From Butyricimonas virosa (GTDB lineage Bacteria; Bacteroidota; Bacteroidia; Bacteroidales; Marinifilaceae): DNA of 64,000 bases. The position numbers and the translations under genes were made by a program. The stretch is taken from the NCBI RefSeq assembly GCF_025148635.1, contig NZ_CP102269.1, forward strand, positions 3,224,001 to 3,288,000, in the 5' to 3' direction. Shown here piece by piece: positions 54,807 through 63,832 of the stretch (its first letter is position 1; each line of letters begins with the position of its first letter). Below the pieces are notes generated by a model. It was given only the letters and a program-made list of their open reading frames with translations, ran no database searches and had not been told where the DNA came from.

Positions 54807-57107
54807 ATGAATAAAATTTTAAGTAAGACTTATTTTTCAGAAAAAGTTGTAAAGCTGGAAGTTGAGGCACCATTGATAGCAAAGGCCCGTAAACCGGGTA
54901 ATTTCGTGATTGTACGCGTGGGAGAGAAGGGCGAGCGGATGCCGTTGACCATTGCTGATGCTAATTTGGAAAGAGGAAGTATTACATTAGTGGTACAAGT
55001 GATGGGAGTGTCTTCCCGGAAATTGTGCGCTTTGGAAGTGGGGGATTATATCACGGATTTGGTAGGTCCCCTCGGAAAACCGACTCATATCGAGAAGGTA
55101 GGAACCGTGTTGGCTTGCGGTGGTGGTGTTGGCGTGGCTCCTCTACTGCCCATCGTGCGAGCTTTCAAGGAGGCTGGAAACAGAGTGGTTTCAGTAATTG
55201 CCGGGCGTAATAAGGATCTGGTGATTCTGGAAGATGAAATACGGGCTTCTTCGGATGAAGTGATTATCATGACGGATGACGGGAGCTATGGAAAAAAAGG
55301 TCTGATCACGGAGGGGATGGAAGAAGTGATCAAACGTGAGAAAGTAGATTTGGCCGTGACGATAGGACCGGCAATCATGATGAAATTCTGCGAGAAACTG
55401 ACTCGTAAATATGATATTCCGACTGTGGCCAGTTTGAATGCGCTGATGGTGGACGGAACCGGAATGTGTGGAGCTTGCCGGGTAACCGTGGGGGGAAAGA
55501 CCCGCTTTACTTGCGTTGATGGACCGGAGTTCGATGCTCACTTGATTGATTTTGACGAGATATTGTCCCGGTTAGGTGGATTTAAAGATACCGAAGTCGC
55601 CAAACTGCATGATGTTGAGGTAAAGCAAGAGGATGCGGAACATTCTCATGGCGTGAGTGATCGGAACGAACCTTGGCGTCAGGAATTGCGTCAGAAGGTG
55701 GCAGGGAAGGAACGTACTTCTATTGAGCGTGTCCATATGCCTGAAACCGCACCGGAAGAACGTATCAAGAGCCAACGTATCGAGGTGAATCAAGGATTGA
55801 CAGCCGATATGGCTATGCGGGAGGCTACCCGTTGTATGGATTGCGTAACCCCGACTTGTATGGAAGGTTGTCCCGTGGGTATTGATATTCCCGGATTCGT
55901 GAAAAATATTGAGAGAGGGGAATTTTTGCAGGCGGCAGCCGTGCTGAAACGCACGAGTGCTTTGCCGGCAGTTTGCGGTCGGGTTTGTCCTCAGGAAAAA
56001 CAATGTGAATCCAAGTGTTTTTATTTACAGAAATTGAAGAAACCGTCGGTTGCTATCGGTTATCTGGAACGTTTTGCATCGGATTTCGAGAGAGAATCCG
56101 GGCATATTACCGTGCCGGAAGTTGCCCATGCCAATGGTATTAAAGTTGCCGTTATCGGTTCCGGACCTTCCGGGTTATCGTGTGCAGGAGACTTGGCAAA
56201 ATTGGGTTACGATGTAACCGTGTTCGAGGCGTTGCACGAGATCGGCGGTGTGTTGAAATACGGTATTCCTGAATTCCGTTTGCCGAATAGTGTGGTAGAC
56301 GTGGAGATTGATAATCTGAAGAAGATCGGCGTGAAATTCGTTACCAACTTTATCGTGGGAATGACGGATTCCGTGGAAGATTTGAAGGCGGAAGGTTTCA
56401 AGGCTTTCTACGTGGCTTCAGGAGCCGGACTTCCCCGGTTTATGAATATTCCCGGAGAAAACTATAATGGTATCCTTTCTTCCAACGAGTACTTGACTCG
56501 GGTAAATCTGATGGGTGCCGATAGTGAAGATTCCGATACCCCGGTATATCGCGGAAAGAACGTGGTAGTCGTGGGTGGTGGTAACACGGCAATGGACTCT
56601 GTGCGTACGGCAAAACGTTTGGGTGCGGAACGTGCTATGATCGTTTATCGTCGGAGCGAGGAGGAAATGCCTGCCCGTCTGGAAGAGGTGAAACATGCCA
56701 AGGAAGAGGGATGCGAGTTTATCACGTTGACTAATCCGGTGGAATATATTGCCGACGAACGGGGACGTGTGAAACAGGTACGGGTGCAGAAGATGGCTTT
56801 GGGTGAACCGGATGCTAGTGGACGCCGTAGTCCTGTGCCGGTGGAAGGCTCCGAATACACGATTGATGCAGACGTGGTGGTTGTAGCCGTGGGGGTTTCT
56901 CCTAACCCGATTGTTCCGAACTCCGTGAAAGGATTGGAAATTTCACGTAAAGGTACGATCGTGGTGAATGACGAAACGATGCAGTCTAATTTGTCAGAGT
57001 TCTTTGCAGGGGGGGATATTGTGAGAGGTGGAGCAACGGTAATTTTGGCTATGGGTGACGGTCGTCGGGCTGCCAAACATATAGATGAGATGTTCAAAGC
57101 GAACTAG
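54807..57107 (+). CDS. Fused NfnA/PyrK-like and NfnB/GltD-like oxidoreductase
   Basis: A 766-residue flavo-iron-sulfur protein. Residues 1 to about 280 form a PyrK/NfnA-type FAD- and NAD-binding module ending in a 2Fe-2S site (GTGMCGACRVTVGG, then TRFTCVDG). Residues from about 310 form a GltD/NfnB module: cluster ligands CMDCVTPTCMEGCPVG and CGRVCPQEKQCESKC, FAD motif VIGSGPSGLSCAG and NADPH motif VVVGGGNTAMDSVRTAKRLG. Databases label such fusions as dihydroorotate dehydrogenase electron-transfer subunit / NADPH glutamate synthase; no pyrD or gltB is nearby. The domain pair matches NfnAB, the electron-bifurcating NADH/ferredoxin:NADP transhydrogenase, which I consider the likelier role. Confidence 0.9.
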   Translation: MNKILSKTYFSEKVVKLEVEAPLIAKARKPGNFVIVRVGEKGERMPLTIADANLERGSITLVVQVMGVSSRKLCALEVGDYITDLVGPLGKPTHIEKVGTVLACGGGVGVAPLLPIVRAFKEAGNRVVSVIAGRNKDLVILEDEIRASSDEVIIMTDDGSYGKKGLITEGMEEVIKREKVDLAVTIGPAIMMKFCEKLTRKYDIPTVASLNALMVDGTGMCGACRVTVGGKTRFTCVDGPEFDAHLIDFDEILSRLGGFKDTEVAKLHDVEVKQEDAEHSHGVSDRNEPWRQELRQKVAGKERTSIERVHMPETAPEERIKSQRIEVNQGLTADMAMREATRCMDCVTPTCMEGCPVGIDIPGFVKNIERGEFLQAAAVLKRTSALPAVCGRVCPQEKQCESKCFYLQKLKKPSVAIGYLERFASDFERESGHITVPEVAHANGIKVAVIGSGPSGLSCAGDLAKLGYDVTVFEALHEIGGVLKYGIPEFRLPNSVVDVEIDNLKKIGVKFVTNFIVGMTDSVEDLKAEGFKAFYVASGAGLPRFMNIPGENYNGILSSNEYLTRVNLMGADSEDSDTPVYRGKNVVVVGGGNTAMDSVRTAKRLGAERAMIVYRRSEEEMPARLEEVKHAKEEGCEFITLTNPVEYIADERGRVKQVRVQKMALGEPDASGRRSPVPVEGSEYTIDADVVVVAVGVSPNPIVPNSVKGLEISRKGTIVVNDETMQSNLSEFFAGGDIVRGGATVILAMGDGRRAAKHIDEMFKAN

Positions 57108-57129
57108 AATAGAATTTATTGTTACCTAT

Positions 57130-57169
57130 AAAAGAACAGCCTCATGGTGAATGGGGTTGTTCTTTTTTG
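57130..57169 (+). terminator. Terminator of the NfnAB-like gene
   Basis: A 16 bp stem with two G-T wobble pairs (AAAAGAACAGCCTCAT / ATGGGGTTGTTCTTTT) and loop GGTGA, followed by T residues. Confidence 0.8.
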
Positions 57170-57177
57170 TATAGAAA

Positions 57178-57216
57178 AAAAGAGAGCGAGTATGTTTGAA
57201 ATACCCGCTCTCCTTT
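57178..57216 (-). terminator. Terminator of the flavodiiron gene
   Basis: On the minus strand a GGAGAGCGGGTAT / ATACTCGCTCTC stem is followed by a T-run, 16 nt after the flavodiiron stop codon. Confidence 0.75.
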
Positions 57217-57231
57217 TCATATCGTTTGAAA

Positions 57232-58428
57232 TCAACAGATTTCGTCCAGTTTATCTGCCATAGCGTAGGCGATATTACGGCACGTTTCGAAATCTTCATC
57301 TTTCGGGCAACCGCAAGCCTCGCAAGAAGGAGCAACCACTTCCCATTTGATTTTTTCAGCGAATTGGTTGAAACGGGGCATTGCACCGCCAGCCCATGCT
57401 TTTCCGCCAAAGAAGGCCACCACGTGGTTCTTCACGCCCATGTGTTCCAGTTCGAACAACAGGGTTTCCATGGTCGGGAAGGCGTTACCGTTGTAAGCGC
57501 AACTTCCAAGGATAACTCCTTTATAACGGAAAATGTCATTGATGATATATGACGGGTGTGTTTTGGATGCATCGTGAATACGGATTTTCTTGATTCCTTT
57601 TTCAGCCAAGAAACGAGCGATTATATCAGCCATTTTTTCCGTGTTCCCGTACATGGAACTGAACACGATCACAACACCCTTGTCCGTGTCGTACTTGCTC
57701 CACTTGTCATATTTAGCCACGATGTCGGCAATGTGCGAACGACGGATCGGCCCGTGGGTAGCGCATACCATTTTGATCGGAAGGCCTCCGAGTTTTTTCA
57801 GTGCAGTTTGAGCCGGTTGACCGTATTTTCCAACAATATTGGAATAGTAGCGACTGATTTCCTCTTCCAAGTAATCCAGGTCAACCTCGTCATCAAAGAT
57901 GCCACCGTCAAGTGTTCCGAACGCTCCGAAGATGTCACCACTGAACAGGATACCTTCGGTTGATTCGAAAGTAACCATCGTTTCCGGCCAGTGCAGCATC
58001 GGTGCCATGTAGAAATTCAATTTATGTTTTCCAAGGTCGAGAGAATCGCCTTCTTTCACTTCCATCAAGTTTTCACAAACCCCGTAGAAGTTTTTCAGCA
58101 TAGGGAAAGTCTTGGCGTTACCGATGATTTTCACGTCCGGGTAGTGGCATAATAAAGCTTTGATGGCTCCGGTGTGATCGGGTTCCATGTGATTAATCAC
58201 GAGATAATCCACTTTCCGCCCGTTCAGTAACTGTTCGATATTTTCCACGTAGTCATCCATTTTGCTTCTTTCGATCGTGTCGATGACTACCACTTTTTCG
58301 TCCACGATGATGTAAGAATTATAAGCAACACCTTTGGGAAGAGGCCAGTAATTTTCGAAGATATGCGTTCTTCTGTCATTGACTCCAATCCAGTAAATGT
58401 CTTTCTTAATTTCTCTCGCTAGATTCAT
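57232..58428 (-). CDS. Flavodiiron protein (FprA family A-type flavoprotein)
   Basis: A 398-residue cytoplasmic oxidase that reduces O2 to water and/or NO, important for oxygen tolerance in anaerobes. The metallo-beta-lactamase-type domain carries the di-iron ligands H80, E82, D84, H85 (HMEPDHTG), a Glu/His stretch (MLHWPETM), SGDIFGAFG and CATHGPIRRSH. The flavodoxin domain starts near 250 (VIVFSSMYGNTEKMADIIA). There is no rubredoxin domain, so electrons must come from a separate donor. The gene lies beside the NfnAB-like gene, another redox enzyme, in convergent orientation. Confidence 0.93.
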   Translation of the reverse strand: MNLAREIKKDIYWIGVNDRRTHIFENYWPLPKGVAYNSYIIVDEKVVVIDTIERSKMDDYVENIEQLLNGRKVDYLVINHMEPDHTGAIKALLCHYPDVKIIGNAKTFPMLKNFYGVCENLMEVKEGDSLDLGKHKLNFYMAPMLHWPETMVTFESTEGILFSGDIFGAFGTLDGGIFDDEVDLDYLEEEISRYYSNIVGKYGQPAQTALKKLGGLPIKMVCATHGPIRRSHIADIVAKYDKWSKYDTDKGVVIVFSSMYGNTEKMADIIARFLAEKGIKKIRIHDASKTHPSYIINDIFRYKGVILGSCAYNGNAFPTMETLLFELEHMGVKNHVVAFFGGKAWAGGAMPRFNQFAEKIKWEVVAPSCEACGCPKDEDFETCRNIAYAMADKLDEIC

Positions 58429-58475
58429 ATTGATTATAATTTTATGTATTTCTTTTTCGCTCTCGCGAAATTATG

Positions 58476-58516
58476 AAAAAAAGGCCGTTAATCGGATGGA
58501 TTAACGGCCTTTTTTT
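58476..58516. terminator. Strong bidirectional terminator
   Basis: AAAAAAAGGCCGTTAATC pairs perfectly with its complement across the 5 nt loop GGATG. It ends the C1 peptidase transcript just upstream of the flavodiiron gene, so these two same-strand genes are separate units. Confidence 0.88.
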
Positions 58517-58548
58517 ATAGTTTTTCTCGAACTCCTTATAGAGTGGAT

Positions 58549-59754
58549 TTATTTGATTCCAAGTTTTTTGCGGATATCCTTCGGGATGGCATTCTTGTGA
58601 ACGATGATGTTCATGGTTTTGTATTTCATGAAAGGTTCGGATGCGTAGAAGTATCCACCGAATTTGTTATACTTGTTCCAAGAGTTTTTCACGATATAGT
58701 AAACCGTACCGTTTTGGTCTTTGGCCTTACCGATCACGTGCATGCCGTGGTCATCGGTGGTCAAGTAGTTGTCGAACTCTTGTTGTCTCATTTCTTGCGT
58801 AATCTCTTTTTCAGGAGCCGGACCTTGTCTGAAGGCATCCGGAGTTTGGTTTCCTTTAGGCATAGCTTCCCATTTAGCGATTTCGGCACCGCTCATTTCT
58901 TTCGTGTCAGTTGTCGGAACCACGGCAACTCCGGGTTGTGAGGTTTGGAAACCTCTTTCGCTCACGTCAGAAGCCCAGGCAAAAGTGTAACCGTTGTCAA
59001 TAGCGTTGCTCATGACTTGTGCCAGTTCATCTATCGGTAAGTTGTAGGACATTCCCCATAACCAGTTGTCCGGTACTTCGATAGCAAATTGAGAATAGAA
59101 CGGGTGGTGAGTAAATGAGGTCAAGCTCACGTAATCATCCATGTTCAAGCCAACAACTTCGTCAGCGAAAGTTCTCGGGGTATATTCTTTACCTTTGTAT
59201 TCGAATTTTTCGGGTTCTTCTCCAAGATAAGCATCCAGAATACCGTCAAAGCCTTTTTTCCATGCAGTACTTAATTTTTTGTTTGAGTTTTTGATGACGG
59301 CATTGATATAACCGGCCAACACGTCGTCGATTTCTCCGAAAGCGTGGTTTGGTTCACCGTAGTTCAATCCCTTGTACACGTCCATTGGAACGATTCCGTA
59401 GTTTTTGATCACGTGCATCACATCGCAGAAAGCTCCACCAACGGCAAAGTTCATGTTACCATGCAGGCGAACAAATTTGGTTGCTTTGTCGCTGTAAGCG
59501 TGTCTTACAATATACATGGCTGAAAGATCAATAGGCTCTTTACCCATACGAATCATTTCTGATTCGAAGAACGAGATTCCGGACCATGACCAGCAGGTAC
59601 CTGCACGAGCTTGATCCTTTACAGACGTTGCCGGTAATCTCTTAATATCAGTGAATTGGTAACCTTTCGGTTGGTCCTTTTGAACATCTTGAGCATTAGC
59701 TAAGAAAGACAGCCCAAAGATGAGAGCGAACATTAAAGATGTAATTTTTCTCAT
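58549..59754 (-). CDS. Secreted C1-family peptidase (bleomycin hydrolase/PepC-like)
   Basis: A 401-residue cysteine peptidase with a signal peptide (MRKITSLMFALIFGLSFLANA). The papain-type catalytic set is complete: Cys 54 (GTCWSWSGISF), His about 336 (DHGMHVIGKA) and Asn 357 (KNSWNKYN). DQARAGTCW matches the bleomycin hydrolase/aminopeptidase C family (PF03051), usually cytosolic; here a signal peptide sends it to the periplasm or outside, common for Bacteroidales members. Substrates unknown. A perfect TATCTTTG box lies 59 nt upstream. Confidence 0.92.
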   Translation of the reverse strand: MRKITSLMFALIFGLSFLANAQDVQKDQPKGYQFTDIKRLPATSVKDQARAGTCWSWSGISFFESEMIRMGKEPIDLSAMYIVRHAYSDKATKFVRLHGNMNFAVGGAFCDVMHVIKNYGIVPMDVYKGLNYGEPNHAFGEIDDVLAGYINAVIKNSNKKLSTAWKKGFDGILDAYLGEEPEKFEYKGKEYTPRTFADEVVGLNMDDYVSLTSFTHHPFYSQFAIEVPDNWLWGMSYNLPIDELAQVMSNAIDNGYTFAWASDVSERGFQTSQPGVAVVPTTDTKEMSGAEIAKWEAMPKGNQTPDAFRQGPAPEKEITQEMRQQEFDNYLTTDDHGMHVIGKAKDQNGTVYYIVKNSWNKYNKFGGYFYASEPFMKYKTMNIIVHKNAIPKDIRKKLGIK

Positions 59755-59812
59755 TTTTTTGAAACTTCGATTTATAGATTAATATAATTGCTATCGTATT
59801 TTTGTTTACCGC

Positions 59813-59820
59813 CAAAGATA
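59813..59820 (-). promoter_or_regulatory. -7 promoter box for the C1 peptidase gene
   Basis: Minus strand TATCTTTG, a perfect TAnnTTTG; the leader would be about 50 nt. -33 box not clear. Confidence 0.55.
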
Positions 59821-59881
59821 CTATTTTATTGGCAATGTCATGAAAGCGACACGAGTATTAAGAAAATTTTAAGAACTTCTT

Positions 59882-60802
59882 TTACTCGATGACTTCCCGT
59901 TCAACTTTTCCCCACAAGTTGATTTTGGAGAAAAATTTATATTTTCGGTTACAAATCCAAAGGAAAATGATCCCGCACGCGAGCATGACCACGGTATCCA
60001 TGTGTGAGGCCGTTGGCGCCATATCCTTGAACAGGGCATGTGTTTGCAGGGCCGAGGCGTCGTGTGTCACCACGAGGGAGGAAATGACGTTGTTGGCTAG
60101 GTGTAATCCCAAGGCCAATTCCAGCCCGTCGTCCCAGATGGCTACCAGTCCAAGGAGTAATCCCATCAGAATGTATTGCGGCATAGCTACCCAGAAACCG
60201 AAACGATCCACTTCTGGGTTAGATCCATGGAGTAATCCGAAGGCAAAACCGGTAAGTAATAGGGCTACCCATCTGTATTTGAAAAGTAGGATACAGCCTT
60301 GCATCAGATATCCCCGGAAAATAAATTCCTCGAATGCCACTTGGAAGGGAATGAAAATCAGTATAACGATGCACATCATGATGAAATTGAATGGCTGGAA
60401 TTGGAACACGAGGTTGGACGTATCCCCGAATCCGTATTGCGCACCCAATAGGACGATTGTCAAGAGGCCCCATATAGCGGCACCGAAAAATACCCGTTTC
60501 ACGTCAAAACGATTTCGGCCCGTGAGTATATCCGTCGGTTTCTTGTGATGGAAATATTTCACGCATAACAGAAGTGCGATGACGCCTCCGGCGAACGTGA
60601 ATAGCATGAGTGCCAGGCCTAGGTTCGTGTTCGTGACAGCCAGAATGTTATTCGTTCCCCCGCTTAGTATTTCAGGATTCATGATGATACTGTAAATTGC
60701 TAACGGGATGGACGCTACTTGTACCGCGGCAAACACGATGATTAGCGTGAGAATGTAAAAATACCATTTGTTGTTACCTCTGTATGACTTTTCTAAAAAC
60801 AT
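59882..60802 (-). CDS. CPBP-family intramembrane metalloprotease
   Basis: A 306-residue membrane protein with about eight helices. It has the CPBP (Abi/Rce1-like) motifs: FEEFIFRGYLMQG (EExxxR) near 160, FAFGLLHGSN (FxxxH) and a final LHLANN segment supplying the last His. Rce1-like enzymes cleave substrates within the membrane; bacterial members are linked to peptide maturation or self-immunity, with no partner visible here. An exact AT-rich leader repeat lies 8 nt before its start, and the gene is followed by the C1 peptidase gene. Confidence 0.9.
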   Translation of the reverse strand: MFLEKSYRGNNKWYFYILTLIIVFAAVQVASIPLAIYSIIMNPEILSGGTNNILAVTNTNLGLALMLFTFAGGVIALLLCVKYFHHKKPTDILTGRNRFDVKRVFFGAAIWGLLTIVLLGAQYGFGDTSNLVFQFQPFNFIMMCIVILIFIPFQVAFEEFIFRGYLMQGCILLFKYRWVALLLTGFAFGLLHGSNPEVDRFGFWVAMPQYILMGLLLGLVAIWDDGLELALGLHLANNVISSLVVTHDASALQTHALFKDMAPTASHMDTVVMLACGIIFLWICNRKYKFFSKINLWGKVEREVIE

Positions 60803-60810
60803 AACCTTAT

Positions 60811-60836
60811 TAATTTTAGATTTTAAATTTTAGATT
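60811..60836 (-). repeat. AT-rich leader repeat (copy 5)
   Basis: Exact 26 bp copy on the minus strand, 8 nt before the CPBP protease start codon. Confidence 0.65.
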
Positions 60837-60917
60837 TCCACCTACGAAATCACCCTTCTAGATTTACTACATTCAACTTTTATCTTTTAGTTTTTATCTT
60901 TTAACTTCAATCTTTCC

Positions 60918-61033
60918 AACTACCCCCTCTAACTCCCCCTTACACAGGGGGAGAAACGAACGCAAGAAAACGTTTCAATGTTATAATGTAGCGTGTCCTC
61001 CCCCTGTGTAAGGGGGAGCCAGAGGGGGTAGTT
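60918..61033. repeat. REP-like composite palindrome with 36 bp inverted arms
   Basis: Arms at 60918-60953 and 60998-61033 are inverted copies with 34 of 36 positions identical, around a 44 bp spacer. Each arm contains its own CTCCCCCT-N5-AGGGGGAG hairpin. It lies between the FtsK and CPBP genes. No transposase or open frame is inside, so it is a small non-autonomous repeat. Confidence 0.8.
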
Positions 61034-61071
61034 TTTTCCATTCTAAATTTTAAATTTTCCATTTTAAATTT

Positions 61072-63615
61072 TTAAAACTCCACGGTTTTAAGAATGTGTT
61101 CCAAGCTGTACTCGTCGGGGATAAGTACTTGACGGGCTTTACTACCCTCGAATGGTCCCACGATGCCTGCCGCTTCCAGTTGGTCGATGATTCTTCCTGC
61201 CCGGTTGTAGCCGATGGAGAAACGTCGCTGGATAGAGGAGGTTGAACCCTGTTGGGTGTTCACTACCAAACGGGCGGCCTCTTCGAATAACGGGTCTTTT
61301 ATCCCGAGATCAATGTCACCACTCACCCCGTTTTCCGTGTCGGAAACATATTCGGGGAGTGCGTAGGCTTCCGGGTAACCCTGTTGATCCGCGATGAATT
61401 TCGTGATGGCATCTACTTCCGGGGTATCGACGAAGGCACATTGTACACGTACCATCTCGCTATCCTTGGAAATCAACATATCCCCGCGGCCGATCAACTG
61501 GTTGGCCCCCGGAGAGTCCAGAATGGTGCGGGAGTCAATCATGGATGCCACCTTGAAGGCTATTCGTGCCGGGAAGTTGGCCTTGATGACTCCGGTGATG
61601 ATGTTCGTGGAAGGTCGTTGCGTGGCAATGATCATGTGAATCCCGACGGCACGGGCCAGCTGGGCGATACGGGCAATCGGTTGTTCTACTTCTTTTCCCG
61701 CAGTCATGATCAGGTCTGCGAACTCGTCTACCACTACTACAATATAAGGTAGATAACGATGACCGTTGTTCGGGTTCAGTTGCCGTTTCACGAACTTCTC
61801 GTTATATTCTTTGATGTTTCTCACGTGAGCTTGTTTCAACAGATCGTAACGGCTATCCATCTCGATGCAGAGAGAGTTGAGCGTGGCCACGACCTTGTCG
61901 TTATCGGTAATAATGGCTTCTTCTGCATCCGGTAACTTCGCCAAGAAATGTTTTTCGATGACGGAATAGATGCTTAACTCCACCTTTTTCGGGTCCACCA
62001 TCACGAATTTCAATTGTGACGGGTGTTTTTTATACAAGAGCGATGTGATAATGGCATTCAAGCCCACGGATTTACCTTGTCCCGTGGCTCCGGCTACCAG
62101 CAAATGGGGCATTTTTGCCAGATCGAACGTGTAAGGTTCATTCGAGATGGTTCGTCCCAGTGCTACCGGAAGGGCATATTTGGATTCTTGGAATTTCTTG
62201 GATGCGATGATTCCCCGCATGGAAACGACTTCCGGATTCTGGTTCGGCACTTCAATACCGATGGTTCCGGCTCCGGGGATCGGGGCAATGATTCGTATGC
62301 CTAAGGCTGACAAGCTTAACGCAATGTCATCTTCGAGGTTTTTGATTTTCGAGATTTTTATACCGGGAGCGGGGACAATTTCGTATAACGTGACAGTTGG
62401 CCCGATGGTCGCTTTGATCTTGGTGATCTCTATTTTATAATGGCGCAATGTCTCGATAATCGTGTTTTTATTCTCTTCGAGTTCTTCTGCTGTTACTTTT
62501 TGTGAACCGGAAGAGTGTTCTTCCAGTAATTCCAGCGGGGGATATTGATAATTCGATAAATCGAGAGTCGGGTCGTACTCCGTGTCCGGCATCAAGTTTT
62601 TGGTTAATTGCTCTTCCAGCTTGTCTGCTATAACGGTCAATTCGATATCGTCATTGGTGAGCGGGGGAGTATCTTCTCTGTGTTCATCTTGATTTTCGGG
62701 GTTCTTGTCCACGGATAAATCGAAGTGATGTTCTGTCGGGAATTCCTCTTCCGGATCATGTAATTCCAGTTTTTCTGATTCATCCGGATCGGTCGTGTCA
62801 AACTCGTGACGGGGGAAAAGTTCATCTTCAACAGGCGGAACCGTTTCGATATCCAATTTCTCTTTTTCTTCGGTATCAATGTCCTCTTCTTTTTCTTGCA
62901 GGTCTTCCGGCTCTTCTGTTTTTGCTATTTCTTCTCGTTTCCGGGCAAGAGCGGCTTCTCGTGCCAAGGCCCTTTCTTCCTTGAGTTGAGCCCGATGAGC
63001 GAAGTAATTCTTGATCATGGTCACGCATTTGTTGAAAGCGTTTTCGAAGCCAAAGAAAAGAATGGCTGCAAACGAAACAATCAACAGGAAGAACGAGCCA
63101 ATCTCTCCGATAAACGAGTTAAGCCAAAAACACACGAAATAACCGTGAGCCCCGCCTGGGAATACATATCCTGTGGGTAAAAACGTGAAAATATATCCCA
63201 ATAGCAAGGAGAACCAGATGATTAGGACAAAGCTGATGATAATTTTTTTCCCAAATTTCTTGATGTTCCGTCCGGCAATACGTAGTCCGATGATAAACAG
63301 TAAGTAGCAGAATATGAATGACGAAATTCCGAACCACCGGTTTATGAGCAAATCGGAAAGAAACGCTCCTAGTTTGCGTCCCGGGTTTCCGACGACAATA
63401 TCCGGGTTGGTCATTAATTCCCGGGTCTCTTTATCGATCAGACTTTGGTCCATGCCACCGGTGAAAAAGAAACCGACGAGGGACACCAGCAGGTAAATGG
63501 AAAATAGCATAAAAATCAACCCAACAACTACACGTGTCCGGGGATCCTTCAGAAAATCGAAGGAATAGGGAGTACGTGTTTTACCACTCTTTTTATTGTT
63601 TATACGTGTTATCAT
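61072..63615 (-). CDS. ftsK: DNA translocase FtsK/SpoIIIE
   Basis: An 847-residue division-site DNA pump that clears and aligns chromosome termini. About four membrane helices occupy the first 190 residues, followed by a charged Glu/Lys-rich linker (about 215-360) and the RecA-like motor: VAGATGQGKSVGLNAI (Walker A, near 510) and VVVDEFADLIMTAGKEVEQ (Walker B). The C-terminal gamma winged helix (about 780-847, STSSIQRRFSIGYNRAGRII) reads KOPS-type polarity sequences. Full length for the Bacteroidota form. Confidence 0.95.
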   Translation of the reverse strand: MITRINNKKSGKTRTPYSFDFLKDPRTRVVVGLIFMLFSIYLLVSLVGFFFTGGMDQSLIDKETRELMTNPDIVVGNPGRKLGAFLSDLLINRWFGISSFIFCYLLFIIGLRIAGRNIKKFGKKIIISFVLIIWFSLLLGYIFTFLPTGYVFPGGAHGYFVCFWLNSFIGEIGSFFLLIVSFAAILFFGFENAFNKCVTMIKNYFAHRAQLKEERALAREAALARKREEIAKTEEPEDLQEKEEDIDTEEKEKLDIETVPPVEDELFPRHEFDTTDPDESEKLELHDPEEEFPTEHHFDLSVDKNPENQDEHREDTPPLTNDDIELTVIADKLEEQLTKNLMPDTEYDPTLDLSNYQYPPLELLEEHSSGSQKVTAEELEENKNTIIETLRHYKIEITKIKATIGPTVTLYEIVPAPGIKISKIKNLEDDIALSLSALGIRIIAPIPGAGTIGIEVPNQNPEVVSMRGIIASKKFQESKYALPVALGRTISNEPYTFDLAKMPHLLVAGATGQGKSVGLNAIITSLLYKKHPSQLKFVMVDPKKVELSIYSVIEKHFLAKLPDAEEAIITDNDKVVATLNSLCIEMDSRYDLLKQAHVRNIKEYNEKFVKRQLNPNNGHRYLPYIVVVVDEFADLIMTAGKEVEQPIARIAQLARAVGIHMIIATQRPSTNIITGVIKANFPARIAFKVASMIDSRTILDSPGANQLIGRGDMLISKDSEMVRVQCAFVDTPEVDAITKFIADQQGYPEAYALPEYVSDTENGVSGDIDLGIKDPLFEEAARLVVNTQQGSTSSIQRRFSIGYNRAGRIIDQLEAAGIVGPFEGSKARQVLIPDEYSLEHILKTVEF

Positions 63616-63644
63616 GTAAATTGAAATTATCGAAATCGCAGGTA

Positions 63645-63652
63645 CAAATATA
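63645..63652 (-). promoter_or_regulatory. -7 promoter box for ftsK
   Basis: Minus strand TATATTTG, a perfect TAnnTTTG, 30 nt before the start codon. Confidence 0.5.
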
Positions 63653-63729
63653 CAAAATGTAAAATTTAGAATTTAGGATTTGGAATGAAAAGATTTTGGC
63701 ACGCCTCAAAACATAGTTAAGGTATATTA

Positions 63730-63746
63730 ATTAAGAATTTCTTAAT
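63730..63746. promoter_or_regulatory. Perfect 17 nt dyad beside a sigma-54-like promoter
   Basis: ATTAAGAA-T-TTCTTAAT, ending 6 nt before the -24 element. Too close for a normal enhancer; it could be an operator or chance in AT-rich DNA. Confidence 0.3.
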
Positions 63747-63752
63747 AGTCAG

Positions 63753-63769
63753 TTGGCAAGGATATTGCT
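63753..63769 (+). promoter_or_regulatory. Sigma-54-like promoter of the HtrA-like gene
   Basis: Reads TTGGCAAGGATATTGCT: GG and GC are exactly 10 nt apart, the -12 TTGCT is perfect, and only one informative position differs from YTGGCACGRNNNTTGCW. This is the best sigma-54 match in the window. The predicted leader is about 50 nt. Confidence 0.72.
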
Positions 63770-63832
63770 AATATTGTAATATACAAACAAAATGTGGACA
63801 CTTTACGTTTAATCTATAAAGAAGATAAAGAT

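Noticed and set aside
59889..60548. Plus-strand open frame of 219 codons
   Set aside because: Antisense to the CPBP protease gene, which has clear family motifs; no independent support.
63696..63712. Second sigma-54-like site TTGGCACG upstream of the HtrA-like gene
   Set aside because: The -24 half is perfect but nothing resembling TTGC lies at the required spacing; the site at 63753 fits much better.
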